From Berkiella_A sp964633725 (GTDB taxonomy: Bacteria > Pseudomonadota > Gammaproteobacteria > Berkiellales > Berkiellaceae), in the NCBI GenBank assembly GCA_964633725.1, contig CAZWHY010000004.1, positions 1-64,000 on the forward strand: DNA of 64,000 nucleotides. The letters run 5' to 3'. Below are positions 1 through 9,911 of the stretch, piece after piece. The notes under the pieces were generated by a model that saw only the letters and a list, made by a program, of their open reading frames with translations, was not told the origin of the DNA and did not search any database. How positions within the stretch are numbered: the stretch's first letter is position 1; each line of letters begins with the position of its first letter. Made by a program: the position numbers and the translations under genes.

Positions 1-84
1 CATTTCATCTTTTGGGCTTCGAGCAGGGTACGGTAAAGATTCATATTGCTCTTTGATTTTTTTTACATAGGTTTGCGGCTTCAT
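1..84 (-). CDS. N-terminus of a probable SAM-dependent methyltransferase (partial)
   Basis: Only the first 28 codons are inside the window; the gene runs off the left edge. An ATG at 84-82 follows an AAGGGA ribosome site eight bases upstream. The peptide has YESLPYPARSPKDE, a tyrosine/proline-rich opening I associate with a class I methyltransferase group (EQYxxxPYPxR). No catalytic motif is visible, so the family call is tentative; that it is a real gene start is fairly safe. Confidence 0.5.
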   Translation of the reverse strand, partial: MKPQTYVKKIKEQYESLPYPARSPKDEM

Positions 85-424
85 CTGAGTAGTCCCTTCT
101 CATCCATTATTGAAATTAATACTAAACTAGTCTTGTTAAGACAACCTTAGCCATTCTAATCTAGGAAAGTCTAATAGTATGCAATCCAATAGGGCCATGA
201 GCTAACATCTGCCTGTTGAGACTCATTCTTCTATAGGAATATACTAGTATAAGCTTAAACCTTCAGCTGCAACAAGAAGCCTGTTTATAGTTCGTCAATT
301 TTTTCAAAACTCACATTGGCACAGAGGGCTGTATGAATACCTCTCTAGCCCCCTAATATCTGTGTCATTTCGATTTCCTTGAATAGCAATCGAGAAAACA
401 GCGAAGATCCAATGCCCCTTCAAA
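85..424. other. intergenic region, no gene seen
   Basis: This 340-base AT-rich stretch lies between the left-edge gene and the end of the amine oxidase gene, both on the minus strand. Apart from the possible promoter at 116-144 I see no coding frame, RNA gene or strong hairpin. Confidence 0.5.
116..144 (-). promoter_or_regulatory. possible sigma70 promoter for the left-edge gene
   Basis: Read on the minus strand, TTGTCT (144-139) is followed after 17 bases by TATTAA (121-116), giving a leader of roughly 30 bases before the ATG at 84. A small inverted repeat, GTCTTgttAAGAC, overlaps the -35 side. Pattern match only. Confidence 0.35.
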
Positions 425-1753
425 TTACATTAATTTATTGCTCTTTGCCGGAGACGCTTTAAATAAATTTTCTAAAAATAAATCTGGATCGGCTTGCCCT
501 GTTTCAATGGCAGCGCGGGTCACAACGCTGTGAATAGCATCATCACAACCGGTGGCGACGCCAAGAAAGACAATGCTATCGTCATCCATATTGTTTTTTA
601 CAGGGCAAGAGCCTTTCTTTAAAGAAAACCAACTATTACCATCCGCATGATACGTTTTATATGCGTCCACTTTGAGGCTATTATTATTTAATGCACTTTT
701 TAGGGCAGGTTCGACTACGGCGTCAATAAATGCCTCTGCATTTTCACTTACTTTTTCAGCAGGGACTAAAATGTAGGCTATATCACCTTTTTTCTTGATG
801 GTTATGTACAAACTGTTACCATCGACCTCTACACTTTGAGAACTTACTTGCTCACAAGTCTGATTGAGTTTCAAAATAATTTTTGCACGGCCAGACGGTC
901 TGAAGTTCTTAACAGCTATACTTTGTTCATTTGCTAATTCGATATTGAGTTTATCATAATCGTTAGGCGCGATTGCAACAACAACCTTATCCGCGCTCTC
1001 AGTTATGGGAAAGCCATCCCTCGAGTAAGTAACTTGATTTTTAGAGACATGAGATACTTCAACGTTGGTGCGGATTGTAACACCCAGCTGCATAGATTTG
1101 CTGAGCAAGTGCTCTGTCACTTTGGAAATGTTGTCTTCAGGTAGAAAATTTTCATCTCCAAGGCCTACGTAGTTTTGTCCAGCAACAATAGAGTCCATCT
1201 CCATATCAACATCCAGCATAGAAGCCAATTTTTGTTTAAAAATCTCTTTATGTATAGGGCTGGCATAATCAAGAACGATTTCATCTTCGGTAAGCATGCT
1301 AAACAAGTCTCGCAATTGCCCTAAGTAACTATGCTCACCGGGTTGTTCATTAAACAGCTCATCAATTAATCCATTCCAGGATAACTGATAAATTTCACTC
1401 ATGGCTAAATCTGAGTTGTCTGTACTTAATATAATGTTGAAAAAATGATCTTGAAATTTCAGAGTCTGTTTTTTTTCTTTTTTGAACTCTTCAAGTGAGT
1501 ATCCTTGTTTATTTTTTCGAAAGAATTCTTCATATCTTCCAGTATTATTGAATAACCTTGCAACAGGATGTTCGCTGTTATGTATCCAAGAAGGCCCGGT
1601 ATCGACGTCTTGACCATGGAATTTCACAGTTTTTACTCTTCCGCCAACCTCGGATTGTTTTTCTAAAATTGTGACGGTATGTCCTTTTTGCACTAATGAA
1701 CATGCCGCGGTCAAACCTGAAGGACCAGCCCCAATAATAATTACGTTCGCCAT
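425..1753 (-). CDS. FAD-dependent amine oxidase / phytoene-desaturase-like oxidoreductase
   Basis: 442 aa flavoprotein of the amine-oxidase fold. The N-terminal dinucleotide-binding motif is IIIGAGPSGLTAA (residues 5-17), an acidic residue ends beta-2 (TILEK), and GGRVKT near residue 37 is the second FAD signature. The C-terminal FLGVATGCDDAIHSV fits the FAD-closing segment. A GAGG site lies five bases before the ATG. There is no signal peptide, so it is likely cytosolic. The substrate cannot be read from sequence. It stands alone, about 200 bases downstream of the peroxidase gene on the same strand. Confidence 0.8.
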   Translation of the reverse strand: MANVIIIGAGPSGLTAACSLVQKGHTVTILEKQSEVGGRVKTVKFHGQDVDTGPSWIHNSEHPVARLFNNTGRYEEFFRKNKQGYSLEEFKKEKKQTLKFQDHFFNIILSTDNSDLAMSEIYQLSWNGLIDELFNEQPGEHSYLGQLRDLFSMLTEDEIVLDYASPIHKEIFKQKLASMLDVDMEMDSIVAGQNYVGLGDENFLPEDNISKVTEHLLSKSMQLGVTIRTNVEVSHVSKNQVTYSRDGFPITESADKVVVAIAPNDYDKLNIELANEQSIAVKNFRPSGRAKIILKLNQTCEQVSSQSVEVDGNSLYITIKKKGDIAYILVPAEKVSENAEAFIDAVVEPALKSALNNNSLKVDAYKTYHADGNSWFSLKKGSCPVKNNMDDDSIVFLGVATGCDDAIHSVVTRAAIETGQADPDLFLENLFKASPAKSNKLM

Positions 1754-1958
1754 ATTAGCCTCTTTATAAGTTAAATGAATATAGTAATATAGTACATAGT
1801 TATCTAAAGCACTTCAAGCATATTCGCATACCTGATCTAAGATGTTGCATCTGCACTTCTATAGCGATTAGATGGATAAAATGATGCCCATGAATTAGCT
1901 GAAATCTAGAGCTTGTTCTTAAGTATTTAAAGAATTTTGTATTGTACCGTCATATAAA

Positions 1959-4334
1959 TCAAACCATAAAATCTTGAGAAGACAATTGTTCTACCAAAAT
2001 ATTGCTTAAAGTCATTGCTTGTATGCCATGCACACTCACTATGGTGTCTGCACCCATTTGTGTGAGTTGAATGTCCTCTATTTTCGCATCATGCGCGGTT
2101 AAATCAATGCTATCTTGCTCTGTATCTAAATCTGCATGAGGATTAAAATCTGTTACCGTATCCATACCATCCCCAGGTCTATGTACAAAACGGTCATTGC
2201 CAGCTCCACCCGTGAGTATGTCATCGTCTTCTAAGCCAAAAAGCTCATCGTTACCGTCTAAACCAAATAAGCTATCCTCGCCAGCAAAACCAATCAGCAA
2301 GTCCATCCCATTACTGCCTATCAGATTATTATTAGCATCATCGCCTCCGAGGCGCTGATAAGAAAGAAAAGGGTTATCTTGTATCACATCGATATCGGTA
2401 TTGCGCTCAATAATATCAGAGAGTTTCAAGGCATCTATATCGTTTACGTCGCTTTGGGAAAGCCTCTCTTCATACCAAAATCTGTCCCCATCCCTAAGAC
2501 GTATAAATTGATCCAAAATAATGGCTTGAAACAAAGCTCCTAACATAGAACCATCTAATGGATCCTCAGCTAAACCACCAATAAACAAATCGATATCATC
2601 TACAGAATCGTATAAGGTTGTTAAATTAGCCTGCAAAGTAACATCTGAAGTAATATCGGAAAAATCAGTGACCTTAAGCAATCCATAAGCTTCTCTCACT
2701 GTATTATAATCCGGTAGACCATGATCACGACCTCTTTGTATGTTCAACGAGACCAAATCTAAGCCGCCTGCACCAGGAGGACCAAATAAAAAGCTTCTCA
2801 CATCTTCTACAATAAAGGTATCCACCGTTTCAGCTAAACCTTGTGACATGCCTCTGAAGATATTATCTATTTGTTCAGGCTCTGCCATTAGTATGTCCGG
2901 TCTAAAGAAAGCATTTTGCAATGACAAATGACTATCTGCCACGCTACCATCTTCATTCAGTCTCTCTATTTCATCTGACAGTAAGGTATGCCCTAATCTA
3001 TAAGCCGCTGTAGTAAATAAATTGGCTATTTGAGCATTAATAGTATTATCGTATTGGGTATAGTCTGGAATGGCATCCACACCAAGTAAAAGCGGTAAAT
3101 ACTCTTTGTAAGTGATGGATTGTATTTCAGCTTCCACTAAACGTTTGGCTTCTTGATAGAGTTGCTCATCATTGTAAGCTGGGTATTTAGCTTGGAACTC
3201 ATCCACTAGTCTATTGTGTTCTCTCACAAATAAAGTATGCAAGCTGGTTAAAGCCACATTTTCATTGGCTCTAACATCCCCGGCAATAAATAAAGTATCT
3301 GAAGGCCCACCTGCATTAGCCAGTCCCGCGGTATTTAGTGGCAATAAGTCTCCTGTACTGAGTTTAAGTTTGCCTCCTTCATCGCGTAGAAATGCGGCAC
3401 GTTCCTCATCTGAGCCATAAATCATGGAAGCATCGATAAAAGCAGTAATATGATTCTCCTGCTCTCTGGGAGTGTCTATGCCTGTGGTTTCATCAAAACC
3501 AGAACGGGTAAACATAATAGACATTGTACCTGTAAAGGCGGGGTCAAAATCAGGATCACCTTCGGGCACTATAATGGGGAACGCTTCATCCACGCCCTCC
3601 CCCGTGAGGTCAATATCATGATCGATAAATTGTCCCCATAACCAAAACATATCGCTGGCCATCATTGTATTGGGGAATTCGGTGTTTTGCTCGCTGACCA
3701 AGTTACTCACCACCCGAGCACTGGGCCGAGTATCCCCTGCGGGGATGTTGAGACCATCCGCGTAATCACTTTCCACCATGCGTATAAACTGGGTTTGGGC
3801 TTGGCCATACTCTGGGTTGGACAGATTGTTTCCAGAGCCATCGATAGTTCTATACTCATGGCCATAATACTTTTTGTATACTTCGCTCTGTATTTCATTA
3901 TAAATGCTCTGATCTTGGAAGAAATCATGAGAAGGATATTTTAAATCTTGAGTGTCATCGTTTTGCTCAGGCTTTTTGGCATCAAAATGATGCTCTTTGA
4001 TGTGGGTTATTGGTTTGTTTGTATGATGAGCCTGATGCGCATATTCACCTCTGGTATGCATATATGCTTGTAGGCCGCCATTATCTTCTTCTGGTGAAGA
4101 TGTTTTTGCTGTAACAGCTGTTTCCATGGTTCTGCGATTGTCTTGTGTTTGTGCAGAAACAGAAGGTGGGGGATTATTCTGGTGTTCTAAGGACGGATGT
4201 TCAGGCTGGATATTCTCTGACTTTGGTGCAGGCTCTGTGTCATTATACTCAGGTTTTTGATGAGGGGTTGATGGTTGAACATGTTCTTGGTTCATTACAA
4301 CGAGTTCTTGAGTGAAAAACTGCTTAATTTTCAT
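1959..4334 (-). CDS. Animal-type haem peroxidase with C-terminal RTX calcium-binding repeats
   Basis: About 791 aa. I use the ATG at 4334 because AAAGG lies seven bases upstream; a longer GTG reading from 4373 lacks this support. The first 170 residues are polar, Pro/Gln/His-rich and without a signal peptide. The peroxidase domain has the distal-His segment WLWGQFIDHDIDL (near residue 238), the catalytic-Arg segment SLHTLFVREHNRL, proximal-His YRLGHTLL (near 448) and NIQRGRDHGLPDYN (near 536), all hallmarks of the myeloperoxidase/cyclooxygenase superfamily. Residues about 665-711 hold tandem glycine/aspartate nonapeptides such as LDGNDELFG and GAGNDRF, typical of type I secreted RTX proteins. 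I infer export by a type I system, but none is encoded nearby. A role in oxidative attack or adhesion is speculative. Confidence 0.88.
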   Translation of the reverse strand: MKIKQFFTQELVVMNQEHVQPSTPHQKPEYNDTEPAPKSENIQPEHPSLEHQNNPPPSVSAQTQDNRRTMETAVTAKTSSPEEDNGGLQAYMHTRGEYAHQAHHTNKPITHIKEHHFDAKKPEQNDDTQDLKYPSHDFFQDQSIYNEIQSEVYKKYYGHEYRTIDGSGNNLSNPEYGQAQTQFIRMVESDYADGLNIPAGDTRPSARVVSNLVSEQNTEFPNTMMASDMFWLWGQFIDHDIDLTGEGVDEAFPIIVPEGDPDFDPAFTGTMSIMFTRSGFDETTGIDTPREQENHITAFIDASMIYGSDEERAAFLRDEGGKLKLSTGDLLPLNTAGLANAGGPSDTLFIAGDVRANENVALTSLHTLFVREHNRLVDEFQAKYPAYNDEQLYQEAKRLVEAEIQSITYKEYLPLLLGVDAIPDYTQYDNTINAQIANLFTTAAYRLGHTLLSDEIERLNEDGSVADSHLSLQNAFFRPDILMAEPEQIDNIFRGMSQGLAETVDTFIVEDVRSFLFGPPGAGGLDLVSLNIQRGRDHGLPDYNTVREAYGLLKVTDFSDITSDVTLQANLTTLYDSVDDIDLFIGGLAEDPLDGSMLGALFQAIILDQFIRLRDGDRFWYEERLSQSDVNDIDALKLSDIIERNTDIDVIQDNPFLSYQRLGGDDANNNLIGSNGMDLLIGFAGEDSLFGLDGNDELFGLEDDDILTGGAGNDRFVHRPGDGMDTVTDFNPHADLDTEQDSIDLTAHDAKIEDIQLTQMGADTIVSVHGIQAMTLSNILVEQLSSQDFMV

Positions 4335-4553
4335 ACAACTGCCTTTGCTGCACCAAAATGCTTGTATAGGCACTTTAGTATTAACTATTACTGTGTATTG
4401 TCAAACTAACATTATAGGAAGCAAAAAATAATTGATCTAAAGTCGGTGACTGTATAGATAGCGAGTCTCATTTATTATTTAAAAAAAACGTTTGAGAACA
4501 ACACAAATTCATAGCCATAGCTTGCCACAGAATTATTTGCTTACAACATCAAA

Positions 4554-6005
4554 TCAAGTGCCGCAAAATGTTTTGTAGCATGCATCTTCACTCGCTCCTG
4601 AGTCTTGATATTTTTTAGTTTGAGATACTTCTTGATATGGGTTCCGAAGCACTGCAAGAAATTCATTTGCAGCTGTAGCTGTTTTTGTTGTTAAACAACT
4701 TTGAATAACAGATTCAACATGATGGTTTCTAGGTATAACAGTGGGATTATTTTTTCTCATCAGCGCAATAATTTCTTTTTGCGTAAATTTTTGTCTATTT
4801 ACTCGGTTATACCACAACTCATACCACTCACCTAGTTCTACTTTCAATGAACTGGCAACAGCCTTTGAAGTCAACGCACAGCTTAAATTGTAAAAAGATA
4901 TTGTGTAATCCATTTTTTTCTTTTTTAGCAATTCGAGGAATAAAACAATCAAGCTCTCATCTTCATAATCCATGCTGAATAAGCCTAGTTTTTGCCCCAT
5001 CATTTTCATATAAACTTTTTTGAATCGCTCAGGAAAGTCCACAATAAATGGTTCTATGATACTAACGGCTCTTGCTTCATTAGTATCTATAAGAGATAAT
5101 AAACTCTCAGCCAAACGTGCCATATTCCACTGTACAATATATGATTGGTTACCAAAAGAGTATCGGCCATGCAGATCAATGGAGCTAAAGACGGTATCTG
5201 GATCATAAGCGCCCATCATTGCACAGGGACCATAATCAATTGTCTCTCCCGAGATGGCTGTATTATCCGTATTCATGACACCGTGAATAAAACCAATTCG
5301 CATCCACTCTACTATCAAATGAATTTGCCGAGCAATAACCTTATCTAAAAAAAGCACATATTTATTCGCTGTTTCTTTGTGCAACTCTGGGTAATGACGT
5401 TCAATTGCATAATCAGCAAGTATCATTAAGGATTTTTGATCACTGCGAGCTGCGAAATACTCAAAGGTGCCAACACGCAGGTGGCTAGATGCAACCCTTG
5501 TTACGATTGCCCCAGGTAAAGGTATCTCTCGAATCACACTCTCGCCTGTTGTAACCACAGCTAAACAGCGTGTAGTAGGCACACCTAATGCATGCAAAGC
5601 TTCACTCATAATAAACTCACGAACGGCTGGTCCAAGCGCACATCTTCCATCTCCTCCTCGTGAAAATGATGTTGGGCCAGAACCTTTCAACTGAATATCC
5701 ATACGCTTACCGTATCGATCTACTGTTTCGCCAATCAAATGTGCACGGCCATCTCCCAACTGAGGCACAAAATTTCCAAATTGATGTCCAGCATAGGCCA
5801 TTGCAATGGAAATTGAACCAGGAATCAAATTATTGCCTGAAAGGATTTGTGACAAAATATTTGAGTCTTCACTCAAATCTAAAAATTTTAACTGCTCAGC
5901 TAAAGTGCTATTCCACAAAAACATTTTTGGTTCTCGAACAGGGATAGGGTTGATTTTCTCATAAAACCCCCCATCCAACATTGCGTAACTATTTGAAATT
6001 TTCAT
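4554..6005 (-). CDS. selO: Protein adenylyltransferase SelO (YdiU/UPF0061 family)
   Basis: 483 aa, the usual length for bacterial SelO, a pseudokinase-fold enzyme that AMPylates proteins on Ser/Thr/Tyr. Family signatures are clear: AYAGHQFGNFVPQLGDGRA near residue 70, LKGSGPTSFSRGGDGR, and the metal/nucleotide segment GFIHGVMNTDNTAISGETID. The C-terminus is CYKTFCGT, with cysteine third from the end where eukaryotic SelO carries selenocysteine. It is transcribed alone, 180 bases upstream of the peroxidase gene on the same strand. The start follows no strong ribosome site, but the N-terminal sequence aligns with family expectation. Confidence 0.93.
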   Translation of the reverse strand: MKISNSYAMLDGGFYEKINPIPVREPKMFLWNSTLAEQLKFLDLSEDSNILSQILSGNNLIPGSISIAMAYAGHQFGNFVPQLGDGRAHLIGETVDRYGKRMDIQLKGSGPTSFSRGGDGRCALGPAVREFIMSEALHALGVPTTRCLAVVTTGESVIREIPLPGAIVTRVASSHLRVGTFEYFAARSDQKSLMILADYAIERHYPELHKETANKYVLFLDKVIARQIHLIVEWMRIGFIHGVMNTDNTAISGETIDYGPCAMMGAYDPDTVFSSIDLHGRYSFGNQSYIVQWNMARLAESLLSLIDTNEARAVSIIEPFIVDFPERFKKVYMKMMGQKLGLFSMDYEDESLIVLFLELLKKKKMDYTISFYNLSCALTSKAVASSLKVELGEWYELWYNRVNRQKFTQKEIIALMRKNNPTVIPRNHHVESVIQSCLTTKTATAANEFLAVLRNPYQEVSQTKKYQDSGASEDACYKTFCGT

Positions 6006-6179
6006 ATATTTAATTCACATACTTTAATATAGAACGTTAAATTTTAATTAAAAGAATACTAACCCCAGTCACCAAACAAAAAATAGCGACTGTCTTTAGT
6101 GGCAATATCAACGCTTTTTGACGTGCTCATCATGAAACGCCTCAAACTCTTTTTCAAAACGGCACGCTTTAATTCCGCA

Positions 6180-6764
6180 CTAAATATTTTCGAGTCCTCT
6201 TGATAAAAGGTCAGCTTCTTTTTTCAGTCTACGCATTAAATACGATTGCCCAATAAAAGGGGGGATCCAGAATTTAAGTTCAAATTCAGCATGATATTTT
6301 AAAGTTGTTATGCCTGCACGTTCCTCAACTTTCCAAGTCATTATGCCATATTTAAAGTCACTTTTATTAGGAATAGTACGAGCGGTAATCGTACTATCTG
6401 TAATCATGATTTTCTGGACGTTAATTATCTTTTTGCAAAAAAATAGCACGCAACTATTTAAGTTTGTTTCCACTAAATCATAATTACTATGGACTGCTAA
6501 CAACCTGGCATTAGAAATAGAAGGTATAATATTGTGCAAGTTTTCATAATCGGTTAAAGAATGTATGACCTTTTCAGGAGATGAGTTAATATGTACAATG
6601 TAGTCAACGTAATAGCGTTTGTGTTTGAATTCTACAGTTGAACTCGTTGTCGGTTTAAATGTTTCACTCCAAGTTGGATAAACTGGAAAACACATGATCG
6701 CCAGGATAAGTGCCAGTTTTAGATTCAAAGACATTTTTATGTATTTAGCTGTGACTTGACTCAT
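6180..6764 (-). CDS. SRPBCC (START-like) lipid-binding protein with signal peptide
   Basis: 194 aa. The start ATG directly abuts the stop of the RND pump gene (TAAATG), so it is probably translationally coupled. A hydrophobic segment at residues 13-31 ending before SETFKP looks like a signal peptide or anchor, so it likely works in the periplasm. The rest has the START/polyketide-cyclase pattern: VDYIVHINSSPEKVIHSLTD, NIIPSISNARLL, then paired strands and a C-terminal helix. It is the last gene of the metal-efflux operon. A pump-linked ligand-binding role is inferred from position only. Confidence 0.6.
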   Translation of the reverse strand: MSQVTAKYIKMSLNLKLALILAIMCFPVYPTWSETFKPTTSSTVEFKHKRYYVDYIVHINSSPEKVIHSLTDYENLHNIIPSISNARLLAVHSNYDLVETNLNSCVLFFCKKIINVQKIMITDSTITARTIPNKSDFKYGIMTWKVEERAGITTLKYHAEFELKFWIPPFIGQSYLMRRLKKEADLLSRGLENI

Positions 6765-9700
6765 TTAAATGTTTCTTATACATACGCCTTGATCTCTTTC
6801 ATTGCTATATGCCTCTTTATACTCAGTTACAGAGAACCATTTGTATACAGATGGTATCACCAGCAAAGTTAAAATTGTTGAGGTAAAAATACCGCCAATA
6901 ACCACCGTCGCCAGAGGTCTTTGTACTTCACTGCCCGTGCTAGTTGACCATAAAAGAGGTAATAATCCTAGCACAGTCGTAAACGCGGTCATTAGGACTG
7001 GGCGTAGCCTCATACAAGCCCCATTGATGCTCGCTATATCTATTTCTTGACCTTCCATTACCAGTTTGTTTAGGTAGGTTACCAACACCATACCGTTACC
7101 CAACGCAATGCCAAATAAGGCAATAAATCCAACTGAAGATGGCACAGATAAATTTTGACCAGAAATCAATAAAGCGATTATACCACCAACCATTGCTAGT
7201 GGGATATTAAGAAAGATCAGAGATGCACTTTTCAAAGAGTTAAAACTACTAAATAAAATAAGAAATACTAAAGACAATGTAATAGGGATGACAACCATTA
7301 GTCTTTTATTGGCTTGTTGTTGCAACTCAAACTGGCCGCCCCAAGTCACAAAATAGCCCAAAGGGAGTTTTATATTATCTGCAATGCTCTTTTGACCTTC
7401 ACGTACAAATGAGCCCATATCTCTATTACGCACATTAGCTTGAATCGTGATAAATCTTTGGCTGTTTTCTCGAGAAATTTGCCTAGGGCCAACAACCTCT
7501 TCTATTTTAGCTAAATTAGACAATGGGATTAATGCGCCAGTTGGGGAGGCTATGATGATATTTTTAATGTCTTTTACTGTCGATCTTGAATTTTCAGCGT
7601 AACGAACATTAATGTTAAATCTTTTGGTACCTTCAAAAACCTGACCGGCATTTTGTCCACCAATAGCGATATTAATCACTTTTTGTACATCTTTAATATT
7701 TAGTTTATACCTTGATATGGCATCTCTATCGATAGTGATTTTTAATTGCGGGGAGCCATTAATTTGATCGGCCTGCACATCAGATGCACCGCGAATATTT
7801 TTTATAACACTTTCTATCTGGTCACCAACTTCTTTTAGCACATTCAAGTCATCTCCAAATAACTTAATAGCCAGCTGTGCTCTAGTGCCGGTTAATAACT
7901 CATCTACGGCTGCGGCAATAGGTTGAGTAAAATTAAACTTTACCCCTGGAAACCCTCCAAAATATTCACTCATCGCAGCACTTAATTGACTCATATTTTT
8001 CCCATGTGTCCATTCTGCTTTAGGCTTCAGAGAGACAAATATTTCAGCGCTGTTAACAGGATCGGCATGAGCGCCGACTTCACCTCTCCCAATTCTGGAT
8101 ACAACTGTAGTCACCTCATCAAAATTAACCAGCATCTTTTTTTCAAATCGCGTGATGGTTTTTTTAGCCTCTTCTAATGAAATAGACGGTGGCATTGTCG
8201 CACGAACTAGCATGTCACCTTCGTTTAGTCTTGGCACAAATTCTGATCCCAAGAATGGAAAAGCAGCCAAGCCAATAAGAAACATACCTAGCACCAAGCC
8301 AACTGCTGCCATTCTGTGAAATACAAAATAGGACACGAGATTTTTGTAACGAGGAATACAGTATTTGTCCACCCATCCCACTTTGTTTTCGGCAACAGAT
8401 GAATTTTCTTTCATGAGCAGTTTGGCTAATACAGGCGCAACAATGACGGCATAAAGCAATGAGCCAATCATTCCGAAGGTAATCGTAATCGCCAGTGGCT
8501 TAAAGGTTTTGCCTTCAACACCTTGCAGTGTAAATAATGGTATAAACACTATAATGATCGTCAAAATAGAAAATATAATCGGGCTAACGACTTCGCTACT
8601 AGCTTGAATAACGGTTTGAACAAAACTTCGTTTGCCCACATTGTTTTTTAATAATCTATCAATGTTTTCAACAATCACAATACTGCCGTCCACCAACATA
8701 CCAATCGCTATAGCCAGACCACCTAATGACATTAGATTTGCTGACATCCCAGTTATATTCATAAGGATAAAGGCTAAGGCAATAGAAAAAGGAATAGATA
8801 ATGCGGCGATAATACTGGGCTTAAATCCACCCATAAATACGAAAATAATAATAATGACGAGGGTGACGCCTTGAATGAGCGCCTGATTGATTGTGTCAAT
8901 GCTTTTTCCAATTAATGTCGCTTGATCATAGTAGGGCACAATTTCCAAGCCTTCCGGCAAGTTATTATTAATACTTTCAATTTTTGCTTTCACTTTGGTT
9001 ATCACTTCGGATGTGTTGGTACCGATTAGTTTTAAGACCATCCCGACAACCACTTCACCTTCGCCATTGTGAGTCGTCAGTCCCCGGCGAATTTCACCAC
9101 CAATAGCAACACTAGAAATATTTTTCAAATAGATTGGTGTGCCATCATGAACATCAATGACAATATTTTCTAAATCAGAGACTTTTTGTGCCAAACCAAA
9201 AGAATGGATAATAAACTCTTCCCCGTTTTTAACAATAAACTGTGCGCCAACATTCGAATTATTTTCATCAACACTTTTAAGCACATCGCTGAGGGACACA
9301 TTGTATTTTAATAATTTTTCTGGATGAACATTAATCTGGTATTGCTTAACCAAGCCGCCGATTGACAAAACTTCTGTTACACCCGGTATGTTTTGCAAAT
9401 TAAATTTAACAATCCAATCTTGTACGGTTCTGATTTGAATTTTATCATATTGTTTACGACTATCTTTGACATAATAAAATAATATTTGTCCTAGTCCTGT
9501 TGTAATGGGCCCCATTTGAGGCACACCAAAGCCATCAGGAATTCCTTTGCTGGCTAACTGTAGTCTTTCCGCAACTACTTGACGGGCAAAATAAATATCC
9601 GCGCCATCTTCAAAATATATATTAATAACGGACAATCCAAAGTTGGATACAGAGCGTACTTGCTTTAGTCTGGGCAAACCATTCATCGCGACCTCAATAG

Positions 9701-9899
9701 GATAGGTCACATATTTTTCAATGTCTTCTGGTGATAAACCTTCAGTTTCGGTAAATACTTGCACCAGTGTAGGCGTCACGTCGGGGAAAGTGTCAATGTT
9801 GAGCTTAAAAAAACTAAAGACACCGCTTATCATAATGATAGCAGCAAAAACAAGTACCAAAAGTTGGCTTGAAATACAAAACTTAATTAATCTTTCCAT
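6765..9899 (-). CDS. Heavy-metal efflux RND pump, CusA/CzcA family
   Basis: 1044 aa inner-membrane RND transporter of the heavy-metal efflux subfamily, with the expected 12 membrane segments around two large periplasmic loops. N-terminal NIDTFPDVTPTLVQVFTETEG and NFGLSVINIYFEDG are family signatures. The fourth membrane segment reads AIAIGMLVDGSIVIVEN: the first of the three acidic residues of CzcA is missing, as in CusA, while the second Asp and the Glu are kept. This hints at Cu(I)/Ag(I) rather than Zn/Co/Cd, but specificity is not proven. The adaptor gene lies 12 bases upstream; an SRPBCC protein follows with no gap. No outer-membrane channel gene is present. Confidence 0.9.
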   Translation of the reverse strand: MERLIKFCISSQLLVLVFAAIIMISGVFSFFKLNIDTFPDVTPTLVQVFTETEGLSPEDIEKYVTYPIEVAMNGLPRLKQVRSVSNFGLSVINIYFEDGADIYFARQVVAERLQLASKGIPDGFGVPQMGPITTGLGQILFYYVKDSRKQYDKIQIRTVQDWIVKFNLQNIPGVTEVLSIGGLVKQYQINVHPEKLLKYNVSLSDVLKSVDENNSNVGAQFIVKNGEEFIIHSFGLAQKVSDLENIVIDVHDGTPIYLKNISSVAIGGEIRRGLTTHNGEGEVVVGMVLKLIGTNTSEVITKVKAKIESINNNLPEGLEIVPYYDQATLIGKSIDTINQALIQGVTLVIIIIFVFMGGFKPSIIAALSIPFSIALAFILMNITGMSANLMSLGGLAIAIGMLVDGSIVIVENIDRLLKNNVGKRSFVQTVIQASSEVVSPIIFSILTIIIVFIPLFTLQGVEGKTFKPLAITITFGMIGSLLYAVIVAPVLAKLLMKENSSVAENKVGWVDKYCIPRYKNLVSYFVFHRMAAVGLVLGMFLIGLAAFPFLGSEFVPRLNEGDMLVRATMPPSISLEEAKKTITRFEKKMLVNFDEVTTVVSRIGRGEVGAHADPVNSAEIFVSLKPKAEWTHGKNMSQLSAAMSEYFGGFPGVKFNFTQPIAAAVDELLTGTRAQLAIKLFGDDLNVLKEVGDQIESVIKNIRGASDVQADQINGSPQLKITIDRDAISRYKLNIKDVQKVINIAIGGQNAGQVFEGTKRFNINVRYAENSRSTVKDIKNIIIASPTGALIPLSNLAKIEEVVGPRQISRENSQRFITIQANVRNRDMGSFVREGQKSIADNIKLPLGYFVTWGGQFELQQQANKRLMVVIPITLSLVFLILFSSFNSLKSASLIFLNIPLAMVGGIIALLISGQNLSVPSSVGFIALFGIALGNGMVLVTYLNKLVMEGQEIDIASINGACMRLRPVLMTAFTTVLGLLPLLWSTSTGSEVQRPLATVVIGGIFTSTILTLLVIPSVYKWFSVTEYKEAYSNERDQGVCIRNI

Positions 9900-9911
9900 T
9901 GAGCTGCCTAC

